Made by a program: the position numbers and the translations under genes. 64,000 nucleotides of DNA from Spongilla lacustris (Eukaryota > Porifera > Demospongiae > Spongillida > Spongillidae), in assembly GCA_949361645.1 (NCBI GenBank), contig OX442429.1, positions 8,272,194 through 8,336,193 on the forward strand. Direction: 5' to 3'. The notes under the pieces are model-generated. The model made no database searches and was not told the DNA's origin. It saw only the letters and a program-made list of their open reading frames with translations. Shown here one piece after another: positions 54,901 to 64,000 of the stretch. Position 1 is the first letter of the stretch. Every line of letters begins with the position of its first letter.

Positions 54901-56194
54901 GGCAAAGCTGTCCTAAGTATAAAGCATTTTCATTTGTCCCATTTTTTGACATTTAATGCTGCGCTACAATTAGTATGGTATCGTACACATTTGTCGTACT
55001 AAATCACCATATATATGCATCAAGATGTTGCAGATTCATGACACCTGTTTCTATTTTTTTATTGTATCTTCACCCTATAGTGTACAATTGACCTTAATCA
55101 CTTATCCCCAAGCACCCCGTATATTTAAATTCCTGTCTTCACCCATCCTATCTCTTTTAAACTATCTTCCGGGCCCAACTGAGTGTCAATGTTCTTGGGA
55201 ATCTGGCATGAGGGCTCACAGGCTCCGTTGATTTTGGGGAAGTGGGGTAAGCCTTGCCACCGCCAGTTAGCGTGGGATCTGTTGCATCATTGGTAGGCAT
55301 TGCCACCCTTGACCGAGACTTCCCCTAGCTGTGTGTGTGTTTGGGGCTCCTGCTTTTGACCTCCAGGATGCCAACCTGTGTCTTCACCTGGGTCACGTCC
55401 TTAATGCCTAAGATGAGGCGATTGCTGTAAGGCATAGACAGCATCGCTAATTCCTTAATTGTGTTGGCTTCCCTTGATCATGACTCTTTTTGGGAATCTA
55501 TTATCTATCCCTATAAATCCCATTACAGTAATCTAACTTTAAATTTTACCCTCATCAATTTGTATCTATTTATTGCGTCTGTTGCATCATTGGTAAGCAG
55601 TGCCGCCCTTGACCGAGATGGTGTGCTGAATGTGTGTGCATGTACTGTTTATTAATAGTTATGTTCATGTAGAGCTATGCACAAGTGTGTATGGTTCCTA
55701 TGCATTCAAAGAGCAGCATTACATGTAGCTTAATCCCCGTGGCAGCCAGCCTAAACTGATCGTACTTCACAGACATTTGTCCGCAATGTCCATCTGCCTC
55801 AATGAACCAGGAGACTTACAAGCAATTGATCTGTGTTCTCCGTGCGAATGGTTGGCAAAGCTGTCCTAAGTATGAAGCATTTTCAGGTGTCCCATTTTTT
55901 GACATTTAATGCTGCGCTACAATTTGTATGGTACCCTACACATTTGTCGTACTAAGTCACCATATCTATGCATCGAGATGTTGCAGATACATGACACCTG
56001 TTTCTATTTATTTATTGTATCTTCACCCTGTAGTGTACAATTCATCTTAATCACTTATCCCCAAGCACCCCGTATTTAAATTCATGTCTTCACCCATCCC
56101 ATGTCTTTTAAACTCTCTCTATCTTCCGGGCCCAACTGAGTGTCGTTGTTCTTGGGAATCTGGCATGAGGGCTCACAGGCTCCGTTGATTTTTG

Positions 56195-57745
56195 GGCTTT
56201 GTTGGTATGTTATTGGGTAGAACTATATGTGTACCTCAACTTTAAGTACAATGCCATATTCCACTGTTCTGTGTCGAGTGAAGATAGGGGTACTGATGTA
56301 CTACCCCGCATGTGATTCCCCTCGGGGTTTCATTGAAGCCGACATGGGATTGGTTGGTTTGTTATGGTGTAGACTACATGTACATAATCCAATAACTGAA
56401 CAAAAAACAGTGCCATATACCTGTCCTGTGTCGGGTGAAGATAGGGCTACTGAGGGAAGCCGACATGGGATTGGTTGGTTTGTTATTGTGTAGAACGTCA
56501 TGTTACCCTTAACCAAATAACTTAATGCCATATTCCTGTTTTGGGTCGAGTGAAGATAGGGGTAGTGATATTCTATCTCGCATGTGATTCCCCTGGGGGT
56601 TTTGTTGAAGCCAACATGGGCTTGGTTGGAATGTGATGGGGTAGAACTAACCAAATAACTTAACCAAAGTGCAATACCATATTCAGGCTTTACCTGTCCT
56701 GTGTCGAGTGAAGATAGGGGTACTGATGTACTACCCCGCATGTGATTCCCCTCGGGGTTTCATTGAAGCCGACATGGGTTTGGTTGGTTTGTTATGGTGT
56801 AGATACTACATGTACCTAATCCAATAACCTAACAAAAAACAGTGTCCTGTGTCGGGTGAAGATAGTGCTACTGATATACTACCCCGCATGTGATTCTCTT
56901 CGAGGTTTCTTTGAAGCCGACATGGGATTGGTTGGTTTGTTATTGTGTAGAACGATATGTACTTAACCAAATAACTTAATGCCATATTCCTGTTTTGGGT
57001 CGCGTGAAGATAGGGGTAGTCATATACTATCCTGCATGTGATTCCCCTCGGGGTTTCATTGAAGCCAACATGGGGTTGGTATGGGGTAGAACTAACCAAA
57101 TAACTTAACCAAAGTGCAATACTATATTCAGGCTTTACCTGTCCTGTGTCGAGTGATGATAGGGGTACTGATGTACTACTCCGCATGTGATTCCCCTCGG
57201 GGTTTCATTGAAGCTGACATGGGTTTGGTTGGTTTGTTATGGGGTAGAACTACATGTACATGTACTAAACCAAATAACCAAAAAACAACGCCATATTTCT
57301 GTCATGTGTCGAGTGAAGATAGGGGTAGTGATGTAGTATCCAGCATGTGATTCCCCTCGGGGTTTCATTGAAGCGAACATGGGCTTGGTTGGTATATTAT
57401 GGGGTAGAACTACATGTACTTAACAAAATAACTTAACCAAAGTGCAATACCATATTCAGGCTTTACCTGTCCTGTGTCGAGTGAAGATAGGGGTACTGAT
57501 GTACTACCCCGCATGTGATTCCCTTCGGGGTTTCATTGAAGCCGACATGGGTTTGGTTGGTTTGTTATGGTGTAGAACCACATGTACCTAACCTAATCTC
57601 TGAAATAAAAATACAATGCCATATTCCTGTCCTGTGTTGGGTTATGATAGGTGTACTGATGTACTACCCCGCATGTGATTCCCCTCGGAGTTTCATTGAA
57701 GCCGACATGGGCTTAGTTGGTATGTTATTGGATAGAACTATATGT
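56195..57745 (+). repeat. ~155-bp satellite, 9-10 copies
   Basis: Recurring GCATGTGATTCCCCTCGGGGTTTCATTGAAGCCGACATGGG lies at about 56,309, 56,580, 56,739, 56,886, 57,041, 57,182, 57,342, 57,511 and 57,672, with a partial at ~56,455. Copies are more diverged than the 960-bp satellite. The CCCCTCGGGG core is a palindrome. The array begins directly where the 960-bp satellite breaks off. Confidence 0.92.
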
Positions 57746-58270
57746 GTACCTCACCTTAACCGATTATACGCTAAATTTAATTTGCGCACGCGTACATACG
57801 TAATGTGGAATTGTTTTCAACAAATAATCATTTTTTGAGGTGTGGTTATGGTAGTTATTGCAGCAGCTGAACGGAGCGACTTTTGTATGGACAACCTTTG
57901 TTTTTTGGAATGCTGACTGGATGAACTATTTTCCCTTGCGTATGGATGGGCGCGATCTACTCATGTTCGAGCGTGCGTTGGTGAGAAACGAATCTGAACG
58001 TAACGCTACCTCGTCTCTTAGTGTTTGAGGTACGTTGTAAACATATGCGATGTCTTTGTTGGGTACAATGACGACTTTCTTCAGTGAATATAGGCTATTT
58101 AGAGAGGGGGGAAGGTTGTTGCAAACACAGCCATATATTCTATTTATAGCCCGTCCGCTTGCATCTTCCTGATCGTTAGCTATTTTAGGTATAAACTTAC
58201 ACATGTATTGTTTGTTTGTTTGGTACTTTTGTGGCATGATAAAAGTATATCTATTTGCTGTACGTGTCAG
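57746..58270. other. Non-coding interval
   Basis: A 103-codon minus-strand frame (57,926-58,237) has no recognisable motif. Nothing else supported. Confidence 0.35.
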
Positions 58271-58289
58271 CTACATGTATTCTCACTCT

Positions 58290-59015
58290 CTTCATACAGT
58301 GGCACCACTATGCACCCACACTATCACCTGCCCACACACTCCTTTTCACACTCCCCTTGTCACCCATTTGCCTTGTACACACACCACCCAATGCACGCAC
58401 TCCATAATGACACACCCTTTCTAGACATCTTTGTCACACCCTTGTACACACCCACTGTAATACATCCCTCACAGCATGTATTCCACTTGTTAGCACCCTG
58501 TGTGAACTCTGGCACACTACAGCACCTACACATAGTGATGTGAAGGTGTGGAACCCTTGCACACACACACTTCATTGACTCATCTATCATGTGCATGCAC
58601 ATCGCTTGTCATATACACCTTTGTACACACCACCCATTGTGTACTCTTTATCACTCATACTCCACAGCACACCCACCTGCCAATTGCAATCCCCTTGTGA
58701 GGGAGTGTGTAGTGTGTAGTGTGTGGGAATCTGTAGTGTGTGAGGGTGTGTAGAGGGTGTGTGAGGGAGTGTACAAAGGTATAACGTGTTACAAGTGGTG
58801 TGTACAAGGGGTGTGTGAGGGAGTGTGTACAAGGTGTAGTGTGTTTGCATGTGGTGTGTGAAAAGAGGGTGTTTCCGAGGGGTGTGTGAGGGTGTGTGTA
58901 TAGAGAGGGTGTGTGTAGTGGGTCTGTGAGGGAATGTTTAGTGTGTGTGAGGGTTAGTGAGGGAGCGTGTGTAAAGGTACAGTGTTTACAAGTGGTGTGT
59001 GAGGGAGTGTGTACA
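58290..59015. repeat. AC-rich then GT-rich low-complexity pair
   Basis: CACACT/CCCTTGTACACACC-type strings run to ~58,680, then GTGTGAGGGAGTGTGTACAAAGG-type units run to ~59,015. The second half resembles the reverse complement of the first, so the region is a diverged inverted minisatellite. Confidence 0.75.
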
Positions 59016-59235
59016 ATAATAATAATAATAATAATAATACTTTATTTGGTAAATTTACACCAAAAAGGCAAGTAATGGCATTAGGAAATGCATTTATAAA
59101 CTGCCTGAACTATTTATAAGGGAATAGTTTACAAAAGGGGGTAAGGTCAACATGACTCAGATGAGCTTTAAATGCACAGACGGAGGATCTGCGCAGACAC
59201 CACTGAGTTGGGCAAAGAGTTCCAAATTGGTATGA
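59016..59235 (-). mobile_element. Possible non-LTR/SINE 3' end with (TAT)n tail
   Basis: On the minus strand the sequence ends CCAAATAAAGTATTATTATT, a polyadenylation-like AATAAA followed by a simple-repeat tail (59,017-59,039). This is the usual look of a retroposon 3' end. It abuts the BEL/Pao 3' LTR. Confidence 0.5.
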
Positions 59236-59380
59236 CACGTGTGCGAACAGCGCTTGCCGCGGATATTACGAAGGGCGCTACTCGAGCTAGCCACACGCTA
59301 CTTCTTCAATTAATCACGTGAACAACAATTACATCACACAATTACATTATATTACGTAACTAAACAATAACAATCCAACA
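59236..59380 (-). repeat. BEL/Pao 3' LTR (left limit uncertain)
   Basis: Starts TGTTGGATTGTTATTG on the minus strand directly after a purine tract. The far end cannot be fixed without the 5' LTR. Confidence 0.6.
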
Positions 59381-59403
59381 CTCCCCCATTGACTAGTGAA
59401 TAA

Positions 59404-62331
59404 CTAGTCAATTGGATCAGTCTCAGTCGAGTCTTCAGCCCACTCACGCATCCGAAGTCTGGCTTTCACTGCAGCAATTCGTTGGGGTCGTTTCACAGGT
59501 ATTTCCTTGTCAGCGGGTACCTTTGGTACAGTCACTCCCCCATCTCCTCCAACCACATCTCCACAACCAATTTCAAGTGGGTATAGCATCTGAGAAGGTC
59601 GCTTCAGAACGCTGGTTCCTGTGTTTGAGTGAAATCGAATGACTGCACCTCTGACATTTCCATCCTGCCCCTTGATGAGCTTCTCTACCCTCCCAAGCTT
59701 CCAGAAAGCCCTAGGGTGCTTCTCGTCGTGTACCAGCACAATGTCACCAATTGTGATCTCCTTGTTGCTACCTCGTGGACTAGCACTGTATCGATGAGCA
59801 TCCCTCAGCTCAGTAAGGTACTCACGGCTCCAACGCTTCCAAAAGTGTTGTAGAAGGAGGTTCAGATGGCTCATCCAACTAGTAACATGGGCACGATCGG
59901 TAGAAGCCATAAAATCAGGGTCCACTTCAGGTATGGATGAATCAGGCAATCTAAGCACACGATGTCCGGTGAGCAGATGTGAGGGTGTTAGTGGTTCTTC
60001 TAGGTCATCAGCCGCCATGAAGGTCAGTGGTCTTGAATTGAGGGTTCCCTCGATTTCAACAACCAGCGTCAACAGATCATCATAGGATAGTCTTGAGTGT
60101 CCTATGACCTTCTTAAGACACCTCTTCACTGATCGAACTAGCCTTTCGAAAAAACCACCCCACCAAGGCGCCTTCTCTAAATTGAAACACCACTCAATCC
60201 TTCGATTGGTAAAGTAGCCTCCCATGTCACCATCTTGAATTCCTTCAAACTCCTTGCAGGCAGATTTGAATGTTTTACTATTGTCAGACACAATCTTCCG
60301 AGGTATCCCTCTCCTGGCTGCAAAACGCCTAAAACACCAGATAAATGTCTCTGTTGACATATCCAAAACCAGATCCAGGTGAAGTGCTCTTGTAACACAA
60401 CATGTAAACAGTATAATCCATGCCTTGGGTTGGGGGCCCTTGATATACAGAGGTCCAGCGTAATCAACTCCAACGTAGGTGAATGGAAATGACTCTTGAA
60501 CCCGGAAGTGTGGTAATGGAGGGGACCGTGGTACATTGTACACTTGTCCATCAAGCCTGATACATGTAACACAGCTGTGCAAAAGCCTTCTTAAAAGACT
60601 TCGCCCTCTAACAATCCAGAATCTCGTTCGAAGTTCGGTAAGTGTTTCCTTCACGCCACCGTGCATGACACGCTTGTGACAGTCCATCACTACAAGAGTT
60701 GTGAAGTGATGACCATTGGGTAGAATGATCGGAAACTTAGTAGCCACAGGAAGATCTGCATTACATAATCTGTCCTTACACCTCCACACTCCTGATTCAT
60801 CAAGGTATAGACCAAACTGAGTCTTCCAATTACTGAACTGGTCATCTTGCACTAACATCCTTTGGGATATCGTTATCCAATACAGCTCAGAGACAGCAAG
60901 ATCCGTCACATTCAATTCTGGACTCACATGCTCAGTGGTTCCCTTCACCTTGGCCTTGACTCTCTCGGTGAACTTCCTCACATAGGCTGTAGTCCTGAGT
61001 AATCGAGTAAGACTGCTGAAGTTCTCACAATTTATCACAGTATCGAGGCCAGTGGTTGATAACAAATTGTGTGCTCCCTTGACCTGCAATCGCTCCTTGT
61101 TCCTCATCTCCAACACGCACTCTTCAAGCACTGCGTTTTCCGGTGGCAACTCACAATCTTCTGTAGGATTAATGCCACACAACCATTTCGGCCCATTCAA
61201 CCAGAGAGGATCATCAATCAACATGGAAAGCTCTGCTCCCCTAGAAGGTAAGTCAGCCGGGTTGTCTATACCAGGACAGTGTTTCCACACGTTAACAGGT
61301 GTTAATTGCCGGATCTCTCTGACACGGTTTTCCACAAATTGTCGCCACTCTTTGTCGTGTCCCTTTATCCAAAACAAAGCAACCTTGGAATCGGTGAAGC
61401 AAGAAGGAGGGTCCAGTTCAAGTTCCACCATAAGAGCAGCACTGACACTTGCTAGTAGTCTGGACAACAGTAGAGCACCTAACAGCTCAAGCCTAGGGAT
61501 GCTATGTCCTTGCAAGGGAGAGACTCTGGTCCTGGCAGCGACAAACTTAGCAGTAGTTCCAACAGAAGTCTGCACCCGAAGGTACACAACTGCAGCGTAA
61601 GCGTGTGTTGATGCGTCACAGAAACCTTGTAAGCAGCATGAAGTTTTCTTCTCATTGAGACCAAAGTAACAGCGTGGGACGATGATTGATCGAATCTGCT
61701 TCATGCCATCCACTAGTTTCCTCCATTTCATCAGCAATTCACCAGACAGTGGCTCATCCCATGACACCTTCACAACACAGAGCTCTTGGAACAATATCTT
61801 GAACTGAACAGTGAATGGAGACAGGATCCCCAGCGGGTCATAGAAGCTTGCAGCAAATGCAATTATGTGCCGCTTCGTAGGCTCTGTCTTTGCAGCTAGT
61901 TCATGTATATGACTGAGGTCAAATACCAGCTGGTCCGAGGTACACTGCCATTGAATTCCCAGAACCTTCAATCCAAGATTCGGTCGGTTATCGCCCAGCG
62001 TGCTCTTTACATAAGACTCGCCTTCTGCAGCGATCTTCTCAGGTTGACCTGTATTAAACTGGGTAACTCCGATGCCTTCTTGAAAGTTTATCCGCGCTTG
62101 CAGCTCTGAGGAGTTGGTAGTAAACTTGCGGAGATTGAAACCACCTTCTGCCAGCCTAATCTTCGCCTTCTCATAAAACTGGAATGCCTCTTCATCGTTG
62201 TTGGCTCCAGATGTCACATCGTCCACGTAGATGGATTGCTCAAACTTGGTGACAAATTGTGGATCTCTCGTCTGGTAGCTATGTATGTGGTGTTTGATTC
62301 CAAGGGTCTCCAAATCCCAGAATTTTCTCAA
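59404..62331 (-). pseudogene. BEL/Pao Pol: truncated RT, RNase H, integrase
   Basis: A 975-codon open frame. It begins with RKFWDLETLGI, the start of BEL/Pao RT, but jumps within two residues to HIHSYQTRDPQFV...SIYVDDVTSG, the catalytic box normally ~250-300 residues further on. The fingers and first palm motif are deleted. RNase H follows (LQGFCDASTHAYAAV, ~235). Integrase has the zinc finger (HGGVKETL...CVTC), DYAGPLYIKG (Asp), IVSDNSKTF (Asp) and WWGGFFERLVRSVK (Glu). A C-terminal DNA-binding tail (FWKLGRVEKLIKGQDGNVRG) ends the protein. Integrase and RNase H look intact. Confidence 0.86.
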
Positions 62332-62339
62332 TGCTTGAT

Positions 62340-64000
62340 CTAAACTGGCGTTACTGCACTATGTTGTAAAGCTTCAACCTTTAGAACGTGACAGGAGAGT
62401 GCATTCACAGAGGATGATTCACTGCATAATCCAGTAACGGGTCCAGATAGTACCCAACCCAATCGGGTTTCTATTGCTGTTGGTCCAGCTCCTTGTCGGG
62501 TTCTTCCAGTAACTAATGCCCAGTAGTGATCTGCACCAATAAGAATGCCTACATCCAGACAGTCACCACATTCACTGGGATCTGCTAAGTCCAGTTTAGA
62601 CAGGTAAGAGTACCGTCGTGATGCCAAAGTAACAGGTTGTCCACTGAGGGGTTCACAAATGGTCGGAACGGTAAGCAATGGTATCACCATGTCATTCCCA
62701 CTCCTTGTCTTGAGGGCTACGTTGACTACATCACAGGCTTGAGGAATTCCCGCCTTGGATCCGAAGGTTTTAACCACAAGCGTTTCAGTGCACTCTGTCG
62801 GTAGTTCAAGCGTGTTCCGCACTTTGCTTGCAATATATGACCGCTGACTCCCAGTATCGAAGATGATTCGTGTAATCTGTGCAACTGCTGGAGCACCTGG
62901 TTTGTACACAACTGCCCTTGCTGTCTGCAACAACACTGGAGTTCTTGCATCAATGAACATAGAAAGGACAGAAGGCTGGCTATTATGTGATGTCGATGTC
63001 TTCGGTGGTTGATGCATGGATGTACTCTGAGACGATACAGATGAAGCCTGCTTTGTTCCTGGTGACGTGGTTGCCCTTGAGGAAGCACCACAGATACTGG
63101 CGTGATGTCTCCTTCTGCAGTTATAGCATGTCATCGACGAGCGACACTCCCTGGCCTTGTGATTTCGCTTGAGGCAGACAAAACACCTCCCTGTCTTCAT
63201 CAGAATGGACTTTCTCGCTTCAACGTCAGTCACTTTAACACACTGTAATGGTGAGTGATTTGGGTCAGGGCAGTAACAGCAGGAACCATTGCCAGATACA
63301 CCATTTGCTAGAAGTAAAGCTGTAGTAGGAAGTTCACGACTGGGTTTCTTCCCGACACTTGAATCCACTGCCCTCTCTCGTGCTTCCACCTCTCGCTCTA
63401 TGACACTCAAAACTGTCTCAAACTCCCACTCCTCACCGGAGACTTCACGGCTAACAATGAGGCACAGATCATGTGGAATTTTGCTCATTAGTATGGATGC
63501 CAAAACACTGCCATAGGATGAAGGAGTCACTCCAAGAGACCTTAAACATCGGACTTGTGTCTCCACCTTGTCGTAAAGGTGTCGTAAGCTCTTGGTGTTG
63601 CGAGATGATGTCACAGGTTCGAGACTCAAAAGTACTTCCATGTGCTTACTGATCTGTTGCTGCTTGTTTCCGAAACGCTTCTTCAGTAAGGTGACAGCTT
63701 CTTCATAATTAGAAGATGTTAATGCCAGTCCTGCTATGGCTTCAGCCGCTGAACCCTTGACAAGCGAATGAAGATAGTTGAATTTGTTAATTGCTGACAG
63801 TTTGGGGTTCCCGTGTATAGCCGATTCGAAAGAGTCCCAGAATGTACCCCATGTTGTTACATCACCATCAAATTCCTTTAGTGTCAGTTTGGGTAGTTTC
63901 ACTGCACATGACGAAACTTCAACAGCAGGTGAATGTTGCCGAGAATGCCGACTGCTTACTGACGACACGGGAGACTCACTCTCTCTAGTTCGTGGCGGAG
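62340..64000 (-). CDS. BEL/Pao Gag-protease, 5' truncated by window
   Basis: The minus-strand frame is open to the window end, so the true start is outside. It contains the Gag domain of BEL/Pao (KLPKLTLKEFDGDVTTWGTF, the DUF1759-like block), zinc knuckles CFVCLKRNHKAREC and CYNCRRRHHASIC, and an A17-type aspartic protease (IIFDTGSQRSYI). It ends with a stop at ~62,340. The Pol frame starts in another frame just downstream, so a frameshift or a disabling mutation separates them. Confidence 0.86.
   Translation of the reverse strand, partial: PPRTRESESPVSSVSSRHSRQHSPAVEVSSCAVKLPKLTLKEFDGDVTTWGTFWDSFESAIHGNPKLSAINKFNYLHSLVKGSAAEAIAGLALTSSNYEEAVTLLKKRFGNKQQQISKHMEVLLSLEPVTSSRNTKSLRHLYDKVETQVRCLRSLGVTPSSYGSVLASILMSKIPHDLCLIVSREVSGEEWEFETVLSVIEREVEARERAVDSSVGKKPSRELPTTALLLANGVSGNGSCCYCPDPNHSPLQCVKVTDVEARKSILMKTGRCFVCLKRNHKARECRSSMTCYNCRRRHHASICGASSRATTSPGTKQASSVSSQSTSMHQPPKTSTSHNSQPSVLSMFIDARTPVLLQTARAVVYKPGAPAVAQITRIIFDTGSQRSYIASKVRNTLELPTECTETLVVKTFGSKAGIPQACDVVNVALKTRSGNDMVIPLLTVPTICEPLSGQPVTLASRRYSYLSKLDLADPSECGDCLDVGILIGADHYWALVTGRTRQGAGPTAIETRLGWVLSGPVTGLCSESSSVNALSCHVLKVEALQHSAVTPV

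Larger units (their letters stand above)
41345..56192 (+). repeat. ~960-bp satellite, about 11 tandem copies
   Basis: The unit begins (arbitrary phase) TAAGTATAAAGCATTTTCA and repeats with spacing 957-962 bp. Equivalent points are 41,456, 42,418, 43,380, 44,339, 45,301, 46,258, 47,219, then after two insertions 52,150, 53,109, 54,066, 55,025 and 55,979. Copies are nearly identical, and subtypes alternate (CAACCAGTATATTGAAATT versus CACCCCGTATATTTAAATT). Each unit holds an internal duplication, GTTGCATCATTGGTA(G/A)GCA...CCCTTGACC(G/A)AGA, two copies ~300 bp apart. Recurrent 64-70-codon frames (MLQIHATCFY..., MLASLDHDSF...) repeat because the DNA does; no sign that they are genes. Confidence 0.96.
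59236..64000 (-). mobile_element. BEL/Pao LTR retrotransposon, 3' part, RT-deleted
   Basis: Minus-strand Gag-protease, RT/RNase H/integrase and a 3' LTR start (TGTTGGATTG at 59,380 going left), preceded by the polypurine CAATGGGGGAG (59,381-59,391). The 5' LTR lies beyond the window. A large part of RT is missing at the Gag-Pol junction (~62,296), so this copy cannot reverse-transcribe itself. Confidence 0.88.

Noticed and set aside
41456..55655. Recurrent 64-70-codon frames as a tandem gene family
   Set aside because: They repeat only because the 960-bp DNA repeats. They are short and have no motif, and nothing shows selection on protein.
57926..58237. 103-codon minus-strand frame as a gene
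   Set aside because: No motif and no exon signals, next to low-complexity DNA.

Overview
The window looks like repeat-rich, non-coding-dominated DNA from an early-branching marine animal. A demosponge fits best, but this is inference. The evidence is the mix of transposon classes (restriction-like-endonuclease non-LTR, Ty3/gypsy, BEL/Pao, DIRS- and Ngaro-like tyrosine-recombinase elements, hAT and piggyBac), a few animal-type exon fragments separated by very short introns (one of 66 bp), abundant CA/TG microsatellites, and no bacterial operon structure.

Layout. 1-3.3 kb: a frameshifted non-LTR retrotransposon with a Cys-rich N-terminus and a C-terminal restriction-like endonuclease. 4.4-11.1 kb: a large inverted repeat whose two ~1.4 kb arms each carry the same 264-residue protein (zinc-ligand motif, coiled coil, HEPN-like RxxxxH motif). 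One arm is broken at its start codon by a 1,670-bp hAT element with a perfect 8-bp target duplication, and the other arm preserves the empty site. 11.5-19 kb: a 29-bp minisatellite, decayed NSF-like AAA-ATPase exons (+ strand), coiled-coil exons (- strand), and an intact, apparently very young Ty3/gypsy element (14,023-18,434) with identical 137-bp LTRs. 18.9-21.2 kb: foldback and MITE-like elements and a gypsy relic. 21.2-25.5 kb: an Ngaro/PAT-like element with split direct repeats that kept gag and the tyrosine recombinase but lost most of its reverse transcriptase. 26.9-32.4 kb: a 5.5-kb array of a ~17-bp unit built from the palindromes GGGCCC and ACATGT, which switches orientation repeatedly and has higher-order structure.

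32.8-37.5 kb: short palindromic tandem repeats and a degenerate DIRS-like element (SAP-domain gag, RT, RNase H, tyrosine recombinase; minus strand). 37.9-41.3 kb: G-rich minisatellite and MITEs. 41.3-56.2 kb: a ~960-bp satellite with about 11 copies. It is interrupted by two TTAA-targeted elements, a 634-bp piggyBac-type MITE and a 3,332-bp element with a full-length 583-residue transposase. 56.2-57.7 kb: a second satellite of ~155 bp. 58.3-59.0 kb: AC/GT-rich low-complexity DNA. 59.2-64.0 kb: the 3' part of a BEL/Pao element (minus strand, running off the window) with the amino-terminal half of its RT deleted.

The genes here do not form one pathway; most are mobile-element proteins at different stages of decay. 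The strongest candidates for new biology are the duplicated HEPN-like coiled-coil gene in an inverted repeat, the RT-less split-direct-repeat element, and the orientation-switching 17-bp palindromic array.
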